DNA of 15,205 nucleotides. It comes from a bacterium (GTDB taxonomy: Bacteria; Actinomycetota; Humimicrobiia; Humimicrobiales; Humimicrobiaceae). Both the position numbers and the translations under genes were made by a program. Under the pieces are notes generated by a model. It had not been told where the DNA came from, made no database searches, and saw only the letters and a list, made by a program, of their open reading frames with translations. Within the stretch, counting starts at the first letter, position 1. The number at the start of each line of letters is the position of its first letter. Location: the NCBI GenBank assembly GCA_030611285.1, contig JAUWQC010000006.1, forward strand, positions 1-15,205. Reading direction: 5' to 3'. This document shows positions 12,694 through 15,205 of the stretch, in pieces.

Positions 12694-13516
12694 AGCGAAA
12701 AGACTTCTGATTGAAGCAAGTTTTAATCTTCCTTGCGATGTTATAGGGGCTGTAAAGATCGCTGCTAAGAAAGAGATTAGCGAGAGAGCTAAAAAAATCC
12801 TTGAACTTATTTTAGAAAATGCAAAAATTGCAAAAAAACAAAAACTTCCCTTATGCCAGGATTGCGGCCAGGTTTATATTGATCTTGGTATTGGTCCTGA
12901 TATCTGCATTAAGGACAGCGGCAGCTTAAACAGCTTATTAAACCAGGCAGTAGCGGATACTTATACCAGTAATTATCTTAGAAAATCAATAGTCTCTGAC
13001 CCGTTATATGAGAGAAAAAACACTTCAGGTAACACCCCTGCAGTAATTCAAACCAGTTTTACTTCCAGTCCCGGTCTTCATATAAAAATATATTTAAAAG
13101 GTGGAGGTAGTGAAAATTGTTCCTATCTTTATATGCTGAATCCATCAACCGGAGAGGATGAAATAATTGAGTTGGTTTTGGATGTGGTAAAAAAGAATGT
13201 TACTAAATGCTGCCCACCGGTAATTGTTGGTATTGGAGTTGGCGGGACGTCTTCAGAAGTGGTCAAACTTGCAAGGACAGCCAGCTTTAGAAATCTGGAG
13301 ATTAGGAATCCGGATAAAAGATACAGGCAGTTAGAGGAGAAAATACTGGATGCAATAAATGAGACTGGAATAGGACCACAGGGTCTGGGTGGAAAAACAA
13401 CTGCTCTGGCCTGCAATATAGAATATGCTCCCTGCCATATGGCTTCTCTTCCGCTGGCAGTTTTTATGGGCTGTCATTCCACGAGAAGGGCTGATTCAAA
13501 AATATCGCTGCCATAG
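12659..13516 (+). CDS. fumA: Class I fumarate hydratase, alpha subunit
   Basis: N-terminal (alpha) half of the two-subunit, oxygen-sensitive [4Fe-4S] fumarase, which interconverts fumarate and L-malate. The 285 residues fit the family. Likely cluster ligands are Cys66 in PLCQDCG, Cys184 or Cys185 in TKCCPPVIVGIGVGGT, and Cys272 in GCHSTRR. GPQGLGGKTTAL at 239-250 and CHMASLPLAV at 259-268 are hallmark motifs. The start overlaps topA by 35 bp, so the two are co-transcribed. The third codon-rich segment ends only 13 residues after Cys272, with the stop inside the beta gene on the other strand. The related L(+)-tartrate dehydratase alpha subunit cannot be fully excluded, but fumarase is more general. 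The gene symbol follows common usage for the split enzyme. Confidence 0.88.
   Translation: MRNIETTTIINEAKRLLIEASFNLPCDVIGAVKIAAKKEISERAKKILELILENAKIAKKQKLPLCQDCGQVYIDLGIGPDICIKDSGSLNSLLNQAVADTYTSNYLRKSIVSDPLYERKNTSGNTPAVIQTSFTSSPGLHIKIYLKGGGSENCSYLYMLNPSTGEDEIIELVLDVVKKNVTKCCPPVIVGIGVGGTSSEVVKLARTASFRNLEIRNPDKRYRQLEEKILDAINETGIGPQGLGGKTTALACNIEYAPCHMASLPLAVFMGCHSTRRADSKISLP
13474..13516. other. 43-bp convergent coding overlap of fumarase alpha and beta
   Basis: The alpha stop TAG is at 13514-13516 on +, and the beta stop TGA is at 13474-13476 on -. The shared segment encodes CHSTRRADSKISLP-end in one direction and the IYGSDIFESALLVE-end in the other. Both ends contain family-typical residues (CHSTRR, DIFE), so the overlap is not an annotation error. 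Confidence 0.85.
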
Positions 13517-14025
13517 ATATCATAAGCCACAAACAGAGGAAAATCTTCTACTACGATCTCACGAACTGCTTCTGCCTCCAAATCACTATATGCAATGATT
13601 TTAATATCTTTTACTTTCGTAGAAAGATAGGCGGAAATACCTCCCACTGATACAAGATAGACAGATTTATATTTTTTTAGAAGTTCCTTTATCTTATCGC
13701 TTCTCTTACCTTTTCCTATCATTGCTTTAAGTCCTGCTTTAAGCAGTGGTTCGGTTAAATTATCCATTCTGGCGCTGGTGGTGGGACCGATACTTCCGCT
13801 CTTCTTGCCCGGAGGGGTTGGTGAGGGACCTGCATAAAATACAGTCTTATTTTTTAAATCAAGGGGCAATTTTTTATGGTATCTGATAGCATCAACCATT
13901 CTCTTATGAGCCGCATCCCTGGCGCCGAATATAGTACCACTTAAATAAATGATATCCCCGGCTTTTAATTTTTTAATTTTTTCTTCTGTTAGTGGTGTGG
14001 ATAACCTGAAAGTATTGCCGCTCAT
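13474..14025 (-). CDS. fumB: Class I fumarate hydratase, beta subunit
   Basis: C-terminal (beta) half of the same Fe-S hydratase, 183 residues, usual size. Motifs: LSGTIFGARDAAHKR at 28-42, AGPSPTPPG at 65-73, GSIGPTTSARMD at 77-88, which binds the substrate, MIGKGKR at 102-108, SVGGISAYL at 126-134, and the final DLEAEAVREIVVEDFPLFV at 148-166. Normally alpha and beta lie in tandem on one strand. Here beta is on the opposite strand to alpha, tail to tail, and the two coding regions share 43 bp including both stop codons. The gene follows the lipoprotein gene by 30 bp and is probably transcribed with it. Its ribosome site is weak (GGT about 6 nt upstream, GGAAGG farther away). Tartrate dehydratase beta is the alternative reading. 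Confidence 0.88.
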   Translation of the reverse strand: MSGNTFRLSTPLTEEKIKKLKAGDIIYLSGTIFGARDAAHKRMVDAIRYHKKLPLDLKNKTVFYAGPSPTPPGKKSGSIGPTTSARMDNLTEPLLKAGLKAMIGKGKRSDKIKELLKKYKSVYLVSVGGISAYLSTKVKDIKIIAYSDLEAEAVREIVVEDFPLFVAYDIYGSDIFESALLVE

Positions 14026-14055
14026 TTTTTACCAGTCTTTCTAATCCTTCCAGTT

Positions 14056-14907
14056 TTACTCATCATCGGTATTAAAATACTTGTCTCTTTTAAAATAATT
14101 ATCATAGGAATACAGCGGTTTTCTGCCAGGAGGTGGTTTTTTACTTCTCCGTGAGCTAAAGATTAACATGAAAATTATAAAAATTATAAATAAGCCAATA
14201 ATGCCTAAAATTACAATTAAAAAATAGGTCAGCAGTTTTGTTTTCCTGCCTTCTATATATAGTTCTTTCTCATCGCCATATTTTATATTCCATATGGCAA
14301 TGTTATTATCCCCGATTATATCTGCATTGTGGCTGGTTATTTTTACCGGAAATTTTACCCGATAGGTTATATTTAAAATATTGCTGTCTGCTTTAGCCAG
14401 ATCATTGATCCGGTTGTAGTCAGAATTTATATCTGAAGAGGTAAGGAGTATCTCGTCTATTTTCATATCTATATAATCTTCAAAGAAATATTCATTATGG
14501 AAGAAATAAGGGACTATTTCCAGTTTGGCGTAGAATCTTTCAGCAGGAGCTTCAGAGAAATTATCTATGGAAATATGCTGGAGAAAGTTTACGTCTTCAA
14601 AACTGATAGTGGAACTGAAGTGGGTATAGTCTCCTTCTTCATAATTTTTGTATTCTCCTTCAGGGAGGTGACTTTCAAGTATTTTATGTATTTTATCAGA
14701 GATGGGTTGATTCTGATTCAAAACCACCTCACTCTTCTGGAGATACTCCGTTTTAACTGCTATATCAATAGTCCTGGTGCCGGAATAATCAGAATTTATC
14801 TGGGTAAAGGTATCAATTAGTGTCTGGTCGCAGGAAGAAATAAAAGGGATTATAAATATAAGTAAAATAAGAATTGTTAAAATTTTTAAGTAGTTTGATT
14901 TTATCAT
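14056..14907 (-). CDS. Putative lipoprotein with C-terminal membrane segment
   Basis: I choose the ATG at 14905-14907 (283 residues) over the one at 14985, because it begins directly with a lipoprotein signal: MIKSNYLK, a hydrophobic run, then ISSC with Cys at 26. The upstream 26 residues overlap another frame and look non-coding. AAAGAGA lies just before the ATG. The mature part begins with a DQTLIDTFTQINSDYSGTRTIDI stretch resembling the start of LppM/DUF3153-type lipoproteins, predicted beta-rich. A strong transmembrane segment follows at ~226-251 (FLIVILGIIGLFIIFIIFMLIF), then a basic, proline-containing tail RRSKKPPPGRKP and an acidic end. The predicted form is anchored at both ends with the middle outside. 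Function is unknown; the LppM-like assignment is tentative. It probably shares a transcript with fumarase beta. Confidence 0.7.
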   Translation of the reverse strand: MIKSNYLKILTILILLIFIIPFISSCDQTLIDTFTQINSDYSGTRTIDIAVKTEYLQKSEVVLNQNQPISDKIHKILESHLPEGEYKNYEEGDYTHFSSTISFEDVNFLQHISIDNFSEAPAERFYAKLEIVPYFFHNEYFFEDYIDMKIDEILLTSSDINSDYNRINDLAKADSNILNITYRVKFPVKITSHNADIIGDNNIAIWNIKYGDEKELYIEGRKTKLLTYFLIVILGIIGLFIIFIIFMLIFSSRRSKKPPPGRKPLYSYDNYFKRDKYFNTDDE

Positions 14908-14968
14908 GGTCTCTTTATCACATTTATAAATAATTCTAACATATAGAATATTAATATTGTAGAAAAAG

Positions 14969-15109
14969 TTAGCTGTCTGTTTCATTCCACAGTAACTTTA
15001 CTGCATTTTCGAAATATGACAGCGCTCCTTCGTAACGGTCTAAATTATAAAGGGTGGCGCCAGACCAGTGGTAATTTGATATATCCGATATATTGCTCTG
15101 TATAAAGAA
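14969..15109 (-). pseudogene. TPR gene remnant (3' end)
   Basis: The last ~36 codons of a minus-strand frame encode a convincing TPR helix pair, HWSGATLYNLDRYEGALSYFENAVKLLW, ending at TAA 14969-14971. Upstream codons in the same frame (to a TTG at 15172) are AT-driven and do not continue the repeat, and I found no TPR-like sequence in the other minus frames to the window edge. This looks like the tail of a decayed or 5'-truncated TPR gene. A small functional protein is possible but less likely. Confidence 0.5.
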
Positions 15110-15146
15110 AAATGAAACTAAAATTGGTTTGTTGACGTATATAATT

Positions 15147-15162
15147 AATATGCTAGCATATT
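15147..15162. promoter_or_regulatory. 16-bp perfect palindrome near the right edge
   Basis: AATATGCTAGCATATT is perfectly self-complementary. On the minus strand it falls in the spacer of a weak promoter, TTGTCG then 16 bp then TATTAA, which would read into the TPR remnant and lipoprotein gene. On + it lies 9 bp after a TTGACG. It fits an operator for a dimeric regulator, but no regulator gene is adjacent in the window. Confidence 0.4.
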
Positions 15163-15205
15163 GAATCGACAATGGAAAACAGTTTTGTTTAATAGAATAT
15201 TAATA

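Noticed and set aside
13129..13416. Open frame opposite fumarase alpha (95 codons, minus)
   Set aside because: Antisense shadow; the real minus-strand gene there is fumarase beta, ending at 13474.
14908..14985. Upstream start of the lipoprotein gene giving 26 more residues
   Set aside because: The internal ATG at 14905-14907 begins directly with a lipoprotein signal peptide; the extension is AT-driven and overlaps the TPR remnant frame.

Overview
This window looks like part of an AT-rich chromosome from an anaerobe-like or early-branching bacterium. Bacterial traits are a TPR-rich lytic transglycosylase lipoprotein (which implies peptidoglycan), a second lipoprotein, sigma70-type -35/-10 boxes and Shine-Dalgarno sites on several genes. 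The topoisomerase I, however, is of the archaeal type (TOPA, motif ISYPRTDNTVYP), so transfer or an unusual phylum is possible. I cannot place it further from sequence alone.

Layout. (1) 1-420: the 3' part of a tnpB (IS200/IS605 family) running off the left edge, with its right-end hairpin. (2) 421-1580: a leader region with an inverted repeat and an 18-codon mini-ORF, then cysK on +. (3) 1631-3982: a lytic transglycosylase lipoprotein on -, convergent with cysK. (4) About 4023-5548: an apparently complete IS605-type element with divergent tnpA (-) and tnpB (+), end hairpins and overlapping near-consensus promoters placed for leaderless mRNAs. (5) 5625-6814: a duplicated inverted-repeat operator/promoter followed by one protein that fuses a winged-helix DNA-binding domain, a GHKL ATPase domain and a STAS-like DUF4325 domain. 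(6) 6845-10311: a nadA-nadB-nadC operon on -, for de novo NAD synthesis from aspartate. (7) 10312-10641: a divergent regulatory region with an 18-bp perfect palindrome. (8) 10642-13516: archaeal-type topA overlapping the fumarase alpha gene on +. (9) 13474-14985: fumarase beta and a membrane lipoprotein on -. The beta and alpha fumarase genes are convergent and share their last 43 bp. (10) 14969-15205: a TPR gene remnant and a 16-bp palindrome.

How the genes work together. nadA, nadB and nadC form a complete aspartate-to-nicotinate-mononucleotide route. Fumarase alpha and beta together make one class I Fe-S fumarase, and fumarase links to the aspartate/fumarate pool that NadB uses or produces. 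cysK supplies cysteine, the usual sulfur source for Fe-S clusters such as those in NadA and fumarase; this link is metabolic inference, not operon evidence. The parts I find most unusual are the stand-alone wHTH-GHKL-STAS switch with its repeated operator, the mutually overlapping tnpA/tnpB promoters, the strong internal Shine-Dalgarno inside tnpB just before its catalytic Glu, and the tail-to-tail overlapping subunit genes of fumarase.
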